Below, piece after piece: positions 63,570 through 64,000 of a DNA stretch of 64,000 bases (its first letter is position 1; each line of letters starts with the position of its first letter). A model generated the notes under the pieces. That model made no database searches. It saw only the letters and a list, made by a program, of their open reading frames with translations, and was not told where the DNA came from. Made by a program: the position numbers and the translations under genes. Source of the stretch: Serripes groenlandicus (lineage: Eukaryota > Mollusca > Bivalvia > Cardiida > Cardiidae); contig JASEVX010000001.1 of NCBI GenBank assembly GCA_031761405.1, forward strand, positions 111,161,643 to 111,225,642, written 5' to 3'.

Positions 63570-63845
63570 AAACAAGAGCGCCACAAGCAAAAACGCCAAA
63601 ACTTGTCTGCTTTTTCCTTGTTGAAAAAGGGGCATTACTTAATTATTGTTAAAGCCAGATTTATGTGACTTGGCATAGACATGCATATTATTACTAGGAA
63701 CATGTGTACTAAGTTCCATCTGAAAATGTTGAATGTTTTTTGAGTTTTGAGGTAAGGTTAAAGTTTTGTGACTAAGCAGCAGATAGAGACAACTGGCATT
63801 AAAATGCCTCGACTTTTTTTCTTCAAAACAGATGAGCTAAAAATA
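63570..63845 (+). mobile_element. Short Helentron-like element inserted in MITE debris
   Basis: Starts AAAAACAAGAGCGCCACAAG and ends ACAGATGAGCTAAAAA. MITE-like sequence resumes with ATCTGCAGATGTGAAAGGGT. The GAC tract is absent and the subterminal repeat is not clear. Confidence 0.45.
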
Positions 63846-64000
63846 GATCTGCAGATGTGAAAGGGTTAAGTGGTAACATGATATTCTATTTTCAGAGCTT
63901 TCCATCTTGAAAACATCTAACGAAAATATTGCGATTTCTGGAATTTTTTAGTCGTCTGCGGTTTATTGTAACCCCGTCAGACCAGGGTGGCGTCCTTACT

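Overview
The window looks like non-coding DNA from an invertebrate animal, most likely a bivalve mollusc. It is AT-rich, has no recognisable host exon, and is saturated with dispersed repeats of kinds common in bivalves: TTAA-flanked MITEs, tRNA-derived SINEs, Helentron/pearl-like elements with tandem cores and GACGGAC tracts, and a DIRS retrotransposon. The species assignment is an inference from repeat style; no host gene is present to anchor it.

The only long, protein-coding element is a DIRS-type tyrosine-recombinase retrotransposon on the minus strand (about 13099-19681), more GC-rich than its surroundings. It carries inverted terminal repeats of about 148 bp (13144-13291 and 19508-19655) and an internal complementary region (13341-13437) that pairs with both outer ends. 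It has a 921-residue Gag-like ORF, then reverse transcriptase, RNase H and tyrosine recombinase reading frames. RT and recombinase are each broken by a small indel, and the RNase H-recombinase linker looks deleted, so this copy is probably dead on its own. It sits inside an older MITE copy.

The most abundant component is a MITE family of about 200-235 bp with at least 40 full or partial copies across the whole window. Intact copies read TTAA-CCCTTTCCC...GGGAAAGGG-TTAA, with an inner inverted repeat around CTGCAGCAGACG and a long central palindrome. TTAA target sites and CCC/GGG ends point to a non-autonomous piggyBac-like family. No transposase is encoded here.

A second component is a set of sequence-diverse elements with one shared layout: start near ACAAGAG with a short hairpin, a subterminal inverted repeat, a core of 150-170 bp tandem units, a GACGGAC- or GACA-type tract, and a 3' hairpin ending in CTAAAA or CATAAAA. 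These are best explained as non-autonomous Helentron/HINE or pearl-like elements (8.2-9.7, 27.1-31.7, 39.5-40.0, 42.7-43.9, 50.1-53.7, 59.9-61.8 and 63.6 kb). Several are nested in each other or in MITEs, which gives a readable insertion order.

The third component is tRNA-derived SINEs, several with clear target-site duplications (26.9, 31.1, 46.1 kb). One at 57.0-58.1 kb has an internal segment of about 55 bp amplified 16 times. There are also simple and tandem arrays (34.5, 36.0-37.0, 41.1-41.8, 47.3 kb), a 2.5 kb segment bounded by long inverted repeats (31.9-34.4 kb) and one isolated tRNA-like sequence (44.36 kb). No CRISPR, operon or other prokaryotic organisation is present.
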